Below, piece by piece: positions 20,110 to 28,236 of a stretch of DNA of 64,000 bases. The stretch is from assembly GCA_018826515.1 (NCBI GenBank), contig JAHKAM010000068.1, positions 1 through 64,000 on the forward strand. Reading direction: 5' to 3'. The position numbers and the translations under genes were made by a program. Within the stretch, counting starts at the first letter, position 1; each line of letters opens with the position of its first letter. The notes under the pieces were generated by a model that was not told the origin of the DNA, made no database searches, and saw only the letters and a list, made by a program, of their open reading frames with translations. Source of the stretch: Alphaproteobacteria bacterium. GTDB taxonomy: Bacteria; Pseudomonadota; Alphaproteobacteria; Caulobacterales; Caulobacteraceae.

Positions 20110-21584
20110 CACCACTTCTCCGGCTTCGCGACAAACCCCGCCGCGTCTTCCAGCGCGCTGGCGACCTGGAAGACGGTCGCCTCGTCCAGCGCCTTGCCGA
20201 TGACCTGGAGGCCCAGCGGCAGGCCGCCCTTGTCGAGGCCGGCGGGCACCGAAATGCCCGGCAGGCCGGCGAGGTTGGCGGTGACGGTGAAGATGTCGTT
20301 CAGATACATCTGCAGCGGGTCGATCTGCTTGTCCCCCAGGGCGAACGCGGCCGACGGGGTGGACGGCGTCACGATGGCGTCGACCTTGTCCCAGACCGCG
20401 TCGAAATCCATGGCGATGCGGCGGCGCACCTTGAGGGCGCGGACATAGTAGGCGTCGTAGAAGCCGGCGGAGAGGACATAGGCCCCGATGGTCAGGCGGC
20501 GCTGGACCTCCTTGCCGAAGCCCTCGGCGCGGCTCGTCTCATAGAGGTCGGCCAGGCTGGTCGTGCCCTCGGCGCGGTGGCCGAAACGCATGCCGTCGTA
20601 GCGGGCGAGGTTGGACGAGGCCTCGGCCGGGGCGATGATGTAATAGGCCGGCAGGGCGTATTTGGTGTGCGGCAGGCTGATCGGCACGATCTCGCAACCG
20701 GCGGCCTTGAGCCATGCGATGCCCTGGTCCCACAGCGCCTGGATCTCGGCGGGCATGCCGTCGACGACGTATTCCTTGGGCACGCCGATGCGCAGGCCCT
20801 TGACCGACTGGCCGAGGGACTGGGTCCAGTCCGGTGTCTCGACGTCGAGGCTGGTGGCGTCCCTGGCGTCATACGAGCACATCGAACGCAGCAGGATGGC
20901 GGCGTCCTCGACCGTCTTCGTGATCGGGCCCGCCTGATCCAGCGAGCTGGCGAAGGCGACCATGCCGAAACGGCTGGCGCGGCCGTAGGTGGGCTTGATC
21001 CCGACCGTGCCGGTGAAGGCGGCGGGCTGTCGGATCGAGCCGCCGGTGTCGGAGGCGGTGGCGGCCAGGCAGAGGTCGCCGGCGACGGCCGAGGCCGAGC
21101 CGCCCGAGCTGCCGCCCGGTGTCAGGTCGGCGTTGGATATCGTTGATTTCCACGGGTTTACGACCGGGCCGAAGGCGCTGGTCTCGTTCGACGAGCCCAT
21201 GGCGAACTCGTCCATGTTGAGCTTGCCCAGCATGACCGCGCCGTCACGCCACAGGTTGGACGTGACCGTGGATTCATAGGGCGGGACGAAGCCGCGCAGC
21301 ATGTTGGAGCCGGCGGTGGTCTGGACGCCGTCGGTGCAGAACAGGTCCTTGATGCCCAGCGGCGCGCCCTCGAGGGCGCCGCCTTCCCCTTTCGCCAGCC
21401 GGGCGTCGGAGGCGCGGGCCATGGCGAGGGCCTTGTCCGTGGTCTGGACGACATAGGCGTTCAGGCGCGGATTGGCGGCGTCGATATTGGCGACAAAGGC
21501 CTTCGTGATCTCCTCGGAGGAGAAGTCGCGGGCCTTGAGGCCGTCGAGGGCGGCCTTGAGAGTCAGTCGGGTGAGGTCGGACAT
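20106..21584 (-). CDS. gatA: Asp-tRNA(Asn)/Glu-tRNA(Gln) amidotransferase subunit A
   Basis: A 492-residue amidase-signature subunit that releases ammonia from glutamine for transfer to mischarged tRNA. The Ser-cisSer-Lys triad is intact: Lys79 ([10 protein letters not shown]), cis-Ser158 (PGGSSGGSA) and nucleophile Ser182 ([10 protein letters not shown]). The chosen ATG at 21584 gives [13 protein letters not shown]; the frame extends upstream to 21668 through gatC sequence. It begins one base after gatC. Confidence 0.98.
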   Translation of the reverse strand: MSDLTRLTLKAALDGLKARDFSSEEITKAFVANIDAANPRLNAYVVQTTDKALAMARASDARLAKGEGGALEGAPLGIKDLFCTDGVQTTAGSNMLRGFVPPYESTVTSNLWRDGAVMLGKLNMDEFAMGSSNETSAFGPVVNPWKSTISNADLTPGGSSGGSASAVAGDLCLAATASDTGGSIRQPAAFTGTVGIKPTYGRASRFGMVAFASSLDQAGPITKTVEDAAILLRSMCSYDARDATSLDVETPDWTQSLGQSVKGLRIGVPKEYVVDGMPAEIQALWDQGIAWLKAAGCEIVPISLPHTKYALPAYYIIAPAEASSNLARYDGMRFGHRAEGTTSLADLYETSRAEGFGKEVQRRLTIGAYVLSAGFYDAYYVRALKVRRRIAMDFDAVWDKVDAIVTPSTPSAAFALGDKQIDPLQMYLNDIFTVTANLAGLPGISVPAGLDKGGLPLGLQVIGKALDEATVFQVASALEDAAGFVAKPEKWW

Positions 21585-21585
21585 T

Positions 21586-21873
21586 CTATTCGACCACCTT
21601 GGGCACGACGAAGAAGCCGTCGGCGGAGCGCGGGGCGTTGCCGAGGACGTCGGCGACCTTGTCGCCATCGGTGACCAGGTCGTCGCGCAGGCGCATCGGC
21701 TGGTGGACGTTGGAGGTCATGGGCTCGACGCCGTCGACGTCGACCTCATTGAGCTGTTCGATCCAGGCGAGGATGCCGTTCAGCTCCGCGGCGAGCGGCT
21801 CCAGACGGTCCTCGGGGGTCTTGATGCGGGCGAGGTGCGCCACCCGGCGCACGGTCGCGGCGTCGATGGCCAT
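21586..21873 (-). CDS. gatC: Asp-tRNA(Asn)/Glu-tRNA(Gln) amidotransferase subunit C
   Basis: A 95-residue belt-like subunit that wraps around and stabilises the GatA-GatB interface. It shows the typical [39 protein letters not shown] helices, then GVEPMTSN...MRLRDD and the C-terminal [13 protein letters not shown]. The ATG at 21873 gives [15 protein letters not shown] as in homologs; an ATG at 21885 would add four residues. It is the first gene of gatC-gatA-orf-gatB. Confidence 0.95.
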   Translation of the reverse strand: MAIDAATVRRVAHLARIKTPEDRLEPLAAELNGILAWIEQLNEVDVDGVEPMTSNVHQPMRLRDDLVTDGDKVADVLGNAPRSADGFFVVPKVVE

Positions 21874-21953
21874 GCGGCCCTCCAAATGCGAAACCAGAAC
21901 GGGCGGATTAGCCGCCCGGCCCCGGTTTCACAAGGATTCTGACGCGTTCGCCC

Positions 21954-22469
21954 CTATTGCGCCGGCGTGACCGTCACCGTGGCCGGAACGGAACCGTCAG
22001 CGGGCAGCGCCCAGCCGACGATGACGCGCCGGGTGCGGCTGCCGATCTCGCCCGAGGCCTGATCCATGGTGCTCTCGTTCAGCTCCAGATCGACCCGGCC
22101 CTCGCTTTCCGAGAGCACCCGGTAGTCGAGGACATCGCCGATGCGGAAGACGCGCCAGCCTTCGGCCGGGGAGTCGTAGAAGGCGACATGGGTGTAGAGG
22201 CCGTTCATGGCGGGGTCGCCGCCGGCCGTGCCGAACAGTTTGACGGTCCGGTCGCCCTGACGGGTCAGCGGGGTCAGCTCGACCACGGAGGCGGCCCACT
22301 GCTGGCCCTCGTCAGCGTCGGGCTGGACGATGGCGGCGGGGCCGGCGGCGGTCAGGGGCGCGGCGGCGGGCGCAGCCTGTTCGGCGGGCAGGGCCGCCTT
22401 GCGGGACTCGACCTGCGCGTCGCAGGCGGTCAGGCCGAGGAGTACGACCAGGAAGGTGACTGGCTTCAT
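21954..22469 (-). CDS. Lipoprotein of unknown function
   Basis: 171 residues. The signal peptide MKPVTFLVVLLGLTAC ends at a lipobox cysteine (residue 16), followed by an Ala/Pro-rich linker and a soluble domain of about 115 residues (TVKLFGTAGGDPAMNGLYTH, then RVFRIGDVLDYRVL and RRVIVGWALP). No named family is recognised. The start is the ATG at 22469; the frame extends far upstream opposite ruvX but without coding character. It lies 80 bases upstream of gatC on the same strand. Confidence 0.75.
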   Translation of the reverse strand: MKPVTFLVVLLGLTACDAQVESRKAALPAEQAAPAAAPLTAAGPAAIVQPDADEGQQWAASVVELTPLTRQGDRTVKLFGTAGGDPAMNGLYTHVAFYDSPAEGWRVFRIGDVLDYRVLSESEGRVDLELNESTMDQASGEIGSRTRRVIVGWALPADGSVPATVTVTPAQ

Positions 22470-22550
22470 CGGAGATTCCCCCATCAACGATACGCCACCA
22501 TGCCCTTTGACAGGGCGGCCCGCCAGTCCTACCGCCAAGCCGTGACAGTT

Positions 22551-23006
22551 ATGACGCTCGAAGATCTCGCCGCCTCGACGCCCCCCGGCACGCCGTGGCT
22601 GGGGCTGGATCTGGGCGAGAAGACCATCGGCGTGGCGGCCAGCGACACGACGCGGATGATCGCCAGTCCGCTGTCGCTGGTCCGCAAGACCAAATTCACC
22701 GACGACGCCCATGCGGTGCTGAAACTGATGGACGGGCGCGGGGCCTCCGGGCTGGTGATCGGCCTGCCGCTGAACATGGACGGCAGCGAGGGGCCGAGGG
22801 CGCAGTCGTGCCGGGCCTTCGCGCGCAATCTGCAACGCATCCGCGCCGTGCCCTGCGCCTTCCAGGACGAGCGGCTGTCGACCAGTGCGGTGGAACGGTT
22901 CCTGATCGGTGAGCTGGACCTGACCCGCAAGCGCCGCGCCGGTGTGGTCGACCGCACCGCCGCCGCCTGGATCCTGCAGGGCGCGCTGGACCGGCTCAGG
23001 GCATGA
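22551..23006 (+). CDS. ruvX: Holliday junction resolvase-like YqgF/RuvX
   Basis: 151 residues of an RNase H-fold nuclease implicated in processing the 5' end of 16S pre-rRNA and in Holliday junction resolution. Conserved acidic motifs are seen: [46 protein letters not shown] and [16 protein letters not shown] took the ATG at 22551; the frame is open upstream opposite the lipoprotein gene, and an ATG at 22500 is an alternative. It overlaps the transporter gene by four bases (ATGA). Confidence 0.92.
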   Translation: MTLEDLAASTPPGTPWLGLDLGEKTIGVAASDTTRMIASPLSLVRKTKFTDDAHAVLKLMDGRGASGLVIGLPLNMDGSEGPRAQSCRAFARNLQRIRAVPCAFQDERLSTSAVERFLIGELDLTRKRRAGVVDRTAAAWILQGALDRLRA

Positions 23007-23923
23007 ACGCCCTGCTCACCGGGATCGTGCCGGTCTTCGCCATGATCGCCCTCGGCTGGGGACTGAAGAAGCGCGCCTTCCTCGCCGACGACGGCTGGCG
23101 GGCGGTCGAGCGGCTGACCTATTTCGCCTTCTATCCGGCCTTTCTGATTCCGGCGGTGTGGCGGGCGGACTTCGCCGGCGGGACGGCCGGGCCGGTGGCG
23201 CTCGGGACCGTCGGGGCGGCCATGGTGGTGGCCGGGCTGACGGTGCTGGCCAAGCCGGCGCTGCGGATCAGCGATCCGGCCTTCACCAGCGTTTTCCAGG
23301 GGGTGATCCGCTGGAACGGCTTCGTCTTCCTGCCGGTCGCGGGGGCGGTGTTCGGGCCGACCGGGCTGGGCGTGGCGGCGGTGGCCTTCGGGGTGCTGGC
23401 GCCGGCGCTGAATGTGGTCTGCGTGCTGGTGCTGGCGCGGTGGGGCGCGGGCCAGGGCGGGGGGTGGCGACTGGCGCTGGCGTCGCTGGCGCGGAATCCG
23501 ATCATCTGGGCCTGCGGCATCGGCGCGGCGCTCAATCTGACCGGCGTGCCCAAGCCCGATCTGGTCATGGGGGTGTTCGACCTGATGGGGCCGGGCGCCA
23601 TCGCCCTGGGCCTGATCACGGCCGGGGCCGGGCTGAGCTTCCGCTATGCGGCGTCGCGACCGGTGCTGATGCTGAGCGTGACGGTTATCAAGCTGATCCT
23701 GCTGCCGGTGGGGATGTACTGGCTGACCGGGGTGCTGGGCGGAGACCGGATGGCGCAGGGGCTGGCCCTGCTGGCCGGGGCCTCGCCCGGGGCGGCGGCC
23801 TCCTATGTCATGGCGCGGCAGATGGGGGGCGATGCGCCGCTGATGGCGGGGGTCGTGGCCATGACCACGGTGGTCAGCGCCTTCACCATTCCGGTCCTGC
23901 TGGCGCTGTTCGGCTATATCTGA
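23003..23923 (+). CDS. AEC-family transporter (auxin efflux carrier-like)
   Basis: A 306-residue membrane permease with about ten hydrophobic helices in two halves, as in AEC family carriers (for malonate, auxin-like or other small organic anions). Characteristic segments are [36 protein letters not shown] near the N-terminus, [18 protein letters not shown] mid-protein and [22 protein letters not shown] near the end. The substrate cannot be read from the sequence. Its start overlaps the ruvX stop, and pyrB follows 62 bases later. Confidence 0.85.
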   Translation: MNALLTGIVPVFAMIALGWGLKKRAFLADDGWRAVERLTYFAFYPAFLIPAVWRADFAGGTAGPVALGTVGAAMVVAGLTVLAKPALRISDPAFTSVFQGVIRWNGFVFLPVAGAVFGPTGLGVAAVAFGVLAPALNVVCVLVLARWGAGQGGGWRLALASLARNPIIWACGIGAALNLTGVPKPDLVMGVFDLMGPGAIALGLITAGAGLSFRYAASRPVLMLSVTVIKLILLPVGMYWLTGVLGGDRMAQGLALLAGASPGAAASYVMARQMGGDAPLMAGVVAMTTVVSAFTIPVLLALFGYI

Positions 23924-23985
23924 ACACAGGATCGGAACACGGACGGCTTCCGTTCCGGCGCGCGCGGCCCTATAGGCGGGCCTCG

Positions 23986-24981
23986 ATGAGCCAGCCCCCC
24001 AAGACCGAGGGATCCCTCACCGATCTGATTCTCGAGCGGCTGGCGCCGTTTCCGCACAGCCATTTCCTGTCCGCCGGCGATCTGAACGCCGCGACCACCC
24101 CGCCCCTGCTGGACCTGGCCGACGCCTTCGTCGACTTCAATCGCCAGTCCTCGAAGTCGCTGGACCTGATGCGCGGGCGCACGGTCATGAACCTGTTCTT
24201 CGAGAATTCGACCCGCACCAGCGCCTCGTTCGAGATCGCGGCCAAACGGCTGGGCGCCGATGTCACGACCCTGAGCCCCCGCACCTCGTCGACGGCCAAG
24301 GGCGAGACGCTGATCGATACGGCGGCGACGCTGAACGCCATGAAGCCCGACGTTCTGGTGGTGCGCCACGGGGCCTCGGGCGCGGCGGCCCTGCTGTCGC
24401 AGAAGGTCGGCTGCGCCGTGATCAACGCCGGCGACGGACGCCATGAGCATCCCACACAGGCCCTGCTGGACCTGCTGAGCCTGCGCCGCGCCTTCGGCGA
24501 CGTGGGCGGGCTGACCGTCGCCATCTGCGGCGACATCGCCCACAGCCGGGTGGCGCGGTCCAATGTCTCGATGCTGTCGATGATGGGCGCGCGGGTGCGG
24601 CTGATCGGGCCGCCGACGCTGGTGCCCGGCGACGCCGACCGCTGGGGCTGCGAGGTCTTCCACGACATGCGCGAGGGGCTGAAGGGCTGCGACGTCGTGA
24701 TGATGCTGCGGCTGCAGCTGGAGCGGATGGAGGGGGCGCTGGTGCCCTCGACCCGCGAGTATTTCCGCTTCTGGGGACTGGACCGCGAGAAGCTGTCCTG
24801 GGCCAACGCCGGGGCGAAGGTGATGCATCCGGGGCCGATGAACCGCGGGGTCGAGATTGATTCGGACGTGGCCGACGATCTGACGGTGTCGCTGATCCAG
24901 GACCAGGTCGAGATGGGCGTCGCCGCGCGGATGGCGGTGCTGGCGGCCCTGTCGGCGCGGCTTGAGGGGGAAGAGACATGA
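23986..24981 (+). CDS. pyrB: Aspartate carbamoyltransferase catalytic subunit
   Basis: A 331-residue enzyme joining carbamoyl phosphate and aspartate in pyrimidine synthesis. The carbamoyl-phosphate loop [13 protein letters not shown], the catalytic [10 protein letters not shown] segment and the aspartate-binding [12 protein letters not shown] are intact. It starts at the ATG at 23986; the frame is open across the preceding transporter gene. The downstream gene encodes a dihydroorotase-like protein, matching class A-type aspartate transcarbamylases, in which PyrB assembles with a PyrC homolog. No regulatory pyrI gene is present. Confidence 0.97.
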   Translation: MSQPPKTEGSLTDLILERLAPFPHSHFLSAGDLNAATTPPLLDLADAFVDFNRQSSKSLDLMRGRTVMNLFFENSTRTSASFEIAAKRLGADVTTLSPRTSSTAKGETLIDTAATLNAMKPDVLVVRHGASGAAALLSQKVGCAVINAGDGRHEHPTQALLDLLSLRRAFGDVGGLTVAICGDIAHSRVARSNVSMLSMMGARVRLIGPPTLVPGDADRWGCEVFHDMREGLKGCDVVMMLRLQLERMEGALVPSTREYFRFWGLDREKLSWANAGAKVMHPGPMNRGVEIDSDVADDLTVSLIQDQVEMGVAARMAVLAALSARLEGEET

Positions 24982-24993
24982 GGGCGGTCGCAT

Positions 24994-25120
24994 CAGTCCT
25001 CCCCCATCGGGGGAGGGGGACCGCGAAGCGGTGGAGGGGGCCAACCCCCGACGCCGGCGCGTCGACCAGCCCCCTCCACCACCCTTCGGGTGGTCCCCCT
25101 CCCCCTGCGGGGGAGGACTG
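24994..25120. repeat. Family B palindromic element between pyrB and the pyrC-like gene (copy 2)
   Basis: The ends CAGTCCTCCCCC (24994) and GGGGGAGGACTG (ending 25120) are perfect inverted copies. Inner arms (GGGGGACC...GGTCCCCC and GTGGAGGGGGC...GCCCCCTCCAC) also pair, giving a very long near-continuous hairpin. The right arm ends four bases before the downstream ATG and contains the only good ribosome binding site for it (GGGGGAGG). Confidence 0.85.
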
Positions 25121-25123
25121 CTC

Positions 25124-26410
25124 ATGACCGCGATCGCCATCCTGAACGCGCGACTGCTGGACCCCGCCTCGGACTATGACGGTCCCGGCGCCGTGCTGGT
25201 CGAGGACGGGCGGATCACGGAAGTCGTGCGCGGCGGCGGCGCGGTCGCTCCGGCCGGGGTGACGGCCATCGACGCCGACGGCCTGTGCCTGTCGCCGGGA
25301 CTGATCGACATCCGGGTCAAGACCGGGGAGCCGGGGGCCGAGCCCAAGGAGACGCTGAAGTCGGCCAGTCTGTCGGCGGCGGCGGGCGGGGTGACCACCA
25401 TCGTCATCCAGCCCGATACGGACCCGGCCATCGACGATCCGGCGATGATCGACTTCATCCTGCGGCGCGGCGCGGCGCTGGGGCTGGTCAATGTCCGGGC
25501 GGCCGGCGCGGCGACGCGGTCGTGCGACGGCGTGCGCATGGCCGAGATCGGCCTGATGGACGAGGCCGGGGCGCTGTATTTCACCGACGTCGACCGGGTC
25601 ATCGCCAACACCCGCACCCTGCAACGGGTGATGAGCTACGCCGCCGCCTTCAACGCGCTGATCTCATGCCGCCCGGCGGACCCCTGGCTGAGCGAGGGGG
25701 CCGTCGCCACCAGCGGCGAACTGGCCACCCGGCTGGGACTGGCGGGAGCCCCCGCCATCGCCGAACGCATCCAGCTGGAGCGGGACCTGGCCCTGGTCGA
25801 ACAGACCGGCGCGCGGTTCCTGGTCGACCAGATCTCGACCGAGGGTGCTCTGGCGACCCTGGCGCGGGCCCGGGCGAAGGGGCTGGAGGTCGCGGCCTCG
25901 GTGTCGATCAACCACCTGTGCTTCAACGAGATCGATATCGGCGACTATCGCACCTTCTACCGGCTCGATCCGCCGCTGCGGCCCGAGAGCGACCGGCAGG
26001 CGCTGATCGAGGCGGTGCGCGACGGCCTGATCGACGCCATCACCTCGGCTCACGCCCCGGCCCCGGCCGAGGACAAGCGCCGCCCGTTCGCCGAGGCGAC
26101 GCCGGGCGCGGTCGGGCTGGAGACGCTGCTTCCGGCGGCCCTGACCCTGCATCACGAGGACGGGCTGGAGCTGCTCGACATCCTGCGGCCGTTGACCCAG
26201 GGACCCGCGACCCTGCTGGGACTCGAGGCCGGCGTGCTGACGGCCGGCGCGCCCGCGGACCTGATCCTGTTCGACCCCGGCGCGCCCGTGGTGGTCGACG
26301 CCGACGCCCTGAAGAGCAAATCGAAGAATTCCCCCTTCGACGGCCGGCGTCTGCAAGGCAGGGTCTTGCTCACCGTCGTCGGCGGACGCATCGTCCACGA
26401 CGCACGCTAA
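25124..26410 (+). CDS. Dihydroorotase-like protein lacking metal ligands (PyrC-like, probably non-catalytic)
   Basis: 428 residues with the amidohydrolase fold of class I dihydroorotases. The metal-binding His-x-His of active enzymes (DxHxH) reads DIRVK here (Arg64, Lys66), and the catalytic TDHAPH motif reads SAHAPA, so the aspartate is gone. The rest of the fold is well kept (AAAGGVTTIVIQPDTDP, FAEATPGAVGLETLLPAAL, GAPADLILFDP). In several bacteria such PyrC-like proteins are inactive structural partners of PyrB; that role is inferred from the adjacency. An active PyrC must be elsewhere. The ATG at 25124 is preceded by an SD inside a repeat. Confidence 0.88.
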   Translation: MTAIAILNARLLDPASDYDGPGAVLVEDGRITEVVRGGGAVAPAGVTAIDADGLCLSPGLIDIRVKTGEPGAEPKETLKSASLSAAAGGVTTIVIQPDTDPAIDDPAMIDFILRRGAALGLVNVRAAGAATRSCDGVRMAEIGLMDEAGALYFTDVDRVIANTRTLQRVMSYAAAFNALISCRPADPWLSEGAVATSGELATRLGLAGAPAIAERIQLERDLALVEQTGARFLVDQISTEGALATLARARAKGLEVAASVSINHLCFNEIDIGDYRTFYRLDPPLRPESDRQALIEAVRDGLIDAITSAHAPAPAEDKRRPFAEATPGAVGLETLLPAALTLHHEDGLELLDILRPLTQGPATLLGLEAGVLTAGAPADLILFDPGAPVVVDADALKSKSKNSPFDGRRLQGRVLLTVVGGRIVHDAR

Positions 26411-26425
26411 GAGGGAGCGAATCAC

Positions 26426-27067
26426 TTGCAGGATCTGGTCGGACCCGCTCTCGGGACGGTCGCGCTCGCCGCCGCGGGCGGATACCTGCTGGGCTCCATA
26501 CCCTTCGGGGTGATCCTGACCCGGCTGGCGACGGGCGAGGATGTGCGCAGCATCGGCTCGGGCAATATCGGCGCGACCAATGTGCTGCGGACCGGCCGCA
26601 AGGATCTGGCCTTCGCCACCCTGATCCTCGACGCCGGCAAGGGCGCGGCGGCCTTCCTGATCGCCCAGGCGCTGTTTCCGGGCGTGCCAGCCATCGCGGC
26701 CGTCGCCGGGGGCGCGGCCTTCATCGGGCATCTATTCCCCGTCTGGCTCGGCTTCAAGGGCGGCAAGGGGGTGGCGACCTTCTTCGGCCTGCTGCTCGCC
26801 GCGGCCTGGCCGCTGGGTCTGCTGGCCGGGGCGACCTGGCTGATCGTGGCGGCCCTGTTCCGGATGTCGTCCCTGGCGGCGCTGGTCGCAGCGGCCGCGG
26901 CGCCGGTCTATGCCATCCTGCCGCTCGAGGCCCTGGGACTGCCGACGACCGGCCCGGTGCTGGTCTTGTCCCTGGTCACCGCCGCCCTGATCTGGGTGCG
27001 CCACCATCAGAATATCGCCCGGATCCTGAAGGGGGCCGAACCCCGGATCGGCGCGAAGAAGGGGTGA
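26426..27067 (+). CDS. plsY: Glycerol-3-phosphate acyltransferase PlsY
   Basis: A 213-residue inner-membrane enzyme that transfers acyl from acyl phosphate to glycerol-3-phosphate, the first step of phospholipid synthesis. The conserved loops are present: [43 protein letters not shown], and about five membrane helices. The start is a TTG at 26426 preceded by GGGAG at a good distance. It follows the pyrC-like gene by 15 bases and overlaps dprA (GTGA). Confidence 0.95.
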   Translation: MQDLVGPALGTVALAAAGGYLLGSIPFGVILTRLATGEDVRSIGSGNIGATNVLRTGRKDLAFATLILDAGKGAAAFLIAQALFPGVPAIAAVAGGAAFIGHLFPVWLGFKGGKGVATFFGLLLAAAWPLGLLAGATWLIVAALFRMSSLAALVAAAAAPVYAILPLEALGLPTTGPVLVLSLVTAALIWVRHHQNIARILKGAEPRIGAKKG

Positions 27068-28155
27068 CCCTTCCCGACGCAGAGCGTTTCGCGCGCCTGC
27101 ATCTGGCGCGGACCGACCAGATCGGTCCGGTGACGTTTCGACAGCTTCTGGAACGGTTCGGCTCGGCGGAACGCGCGCTGGAGGCCCTGCCCGACCTGAT
27201 CCGGCGCGGCGGCGGTCACGGTCATGCCGTGCCGCCCGCCGAACGGATCGAGGCCGAGCTGGCGGCCGGTGCGCACGCCGGGGCGCGGCTGATCGTGCTG
27301 GGCGACCCCGACTATCCCGACAGGCTCGCCGCGATCGACCCGCCGCCGCCGTTGCTGTGGACCCTGGGCGACGCAGGTCTGCTGGCGCGGCCCTGCGTCG
27401 CCGTGGTCGGGGCGCGGATCGCCTCGGCGGGCGGGCAGCGGATCGCGCGCGGCCTGTCGCAGCAGCTGGGCGAGGCCGGCCATGTCGTCGTCTCGGGCCT
27501 GGCGCGCGGCATCGACGGGGCCGCCCATACCGGCGCCCTGCCCACCGGAACCGTGGCGGTGCTGGGCGGCGGGGTGGACGACGTCTATCCGCCGGACAAC
27601 GCCGACCTGTACGCGCAGATCGTCGAACGGGGCTGCATCGTCTCGGAGAGTCCGATGGGCGCGAAGGCCCAGGCGAAAGACTTCCCCCGCCGCAACCGCA
27701 TCATCTCGGGCCTGTCGCGCGGGGTGATCGTGGTCGAGGCGGAGCTGCGGTCCGGCTCGCTGATCACCGCCCGGCTGGCGGCGGAACAGGGCCGCGACGT
27801 CTTCGCCGTGCCCGGCTCGCCGCTGGATCCGCGGTCGCGGGGGCCGAATGAGCTGCTGCGGCAGGGCGCCATCCTGTGCGAGGGGCTGGAGGATGTGGAG
27901 CGCGCCTTCTCCACCCTGCGGACGCTGCGCGAGCCCGGGCCGGACAATCCGTTCGAAGGCGCACCCGCCGAGATCGAAGCGGCCGTGATCGAACGGGTCG
28001 CGGCCCTGCTGTCGCCCACGCCGGCGCCGCGCGACGAGCTGGCCCGGGCGCTGGGTCTGCCGATCGGGACGGTCGCGGCGGCCCTGCTGGAGCTCGATCT
28101 GGCCGGTCGGGCCGAGCTGTTGCCGGGCGGTCTGGCGGCGGCGCGATCACCCTGA
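27064..28155 (+). CDS. dprA: DNA-processing protein DprA
   Basis: A 363-residue protein that loads RecA on incoming single-stranded DNA during natural transformation. An N-terminal helix-hairpin domain precedes the Rossmann-like DprA core: [94 protein letters not shown]-terminal winged helix (about 300-363) follows. The start is a GTG at 27064 overlapping plsY; the open frame before it is a shadow. Confidence 0.95.
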   Translation: MTLPDAERFARLHLARTDQIGPVTFRQLLERFGSAERALEALPDLIRRGGGHGHAVPPAERIEAELAAGAHAGARLIVLGDPDYPDRLAAIDPPPPLLWTLGDAGLLARPCVAVVGARIASAGGQRIARGLSQQLGEAGHVVVSGLARGIDGAAHTGALPTGTVAVLGGGVDDVYPPDNADLYAQIVERGCIVSESPMGAKAQAKDFPRRNRIISGLSRGVIVVEAELRSGSLITARLAAEQGRDVFAVPGSPLDPRSRGPNELLRQGAILCEGLEDVERAFSTLRTLREPGPDNPFEGAPAEIEAAVIERVAALLSPTPAPRDELARALGLPIGTVAAALLELDLAGRAELLPGGLAAARSP

Positions 28156-28168
28156 ATTCCAGCGCCGA

Positions 28169-28174
28169 TTGACA
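28169..28174 (+). promoter_or_regulatory. Possible -35 box for topA
   Basis: TTGACA matches the -35 consensus exactly, 63 bases before the topA ATG. No convincing -10 is seen at 16-18 bases downstream, so support is limited. Confidence 0.3.
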
Positions 28175-28236
28175 GCGGCGCTCGCGCCAACCACGTTCCG
28201 CCCCCTTTCAGAGCCCGCGCAAGGCCCCCTCCCCGC

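Noticed and set aside
25285-27063. In-frame 5' extension of dprA through the pyrC-like and plsY genes
   Set aside because: The translation before 27064 is Arg/Gly shadow. The GTG at 27064 overlaps plsY and starts a normal DprA.
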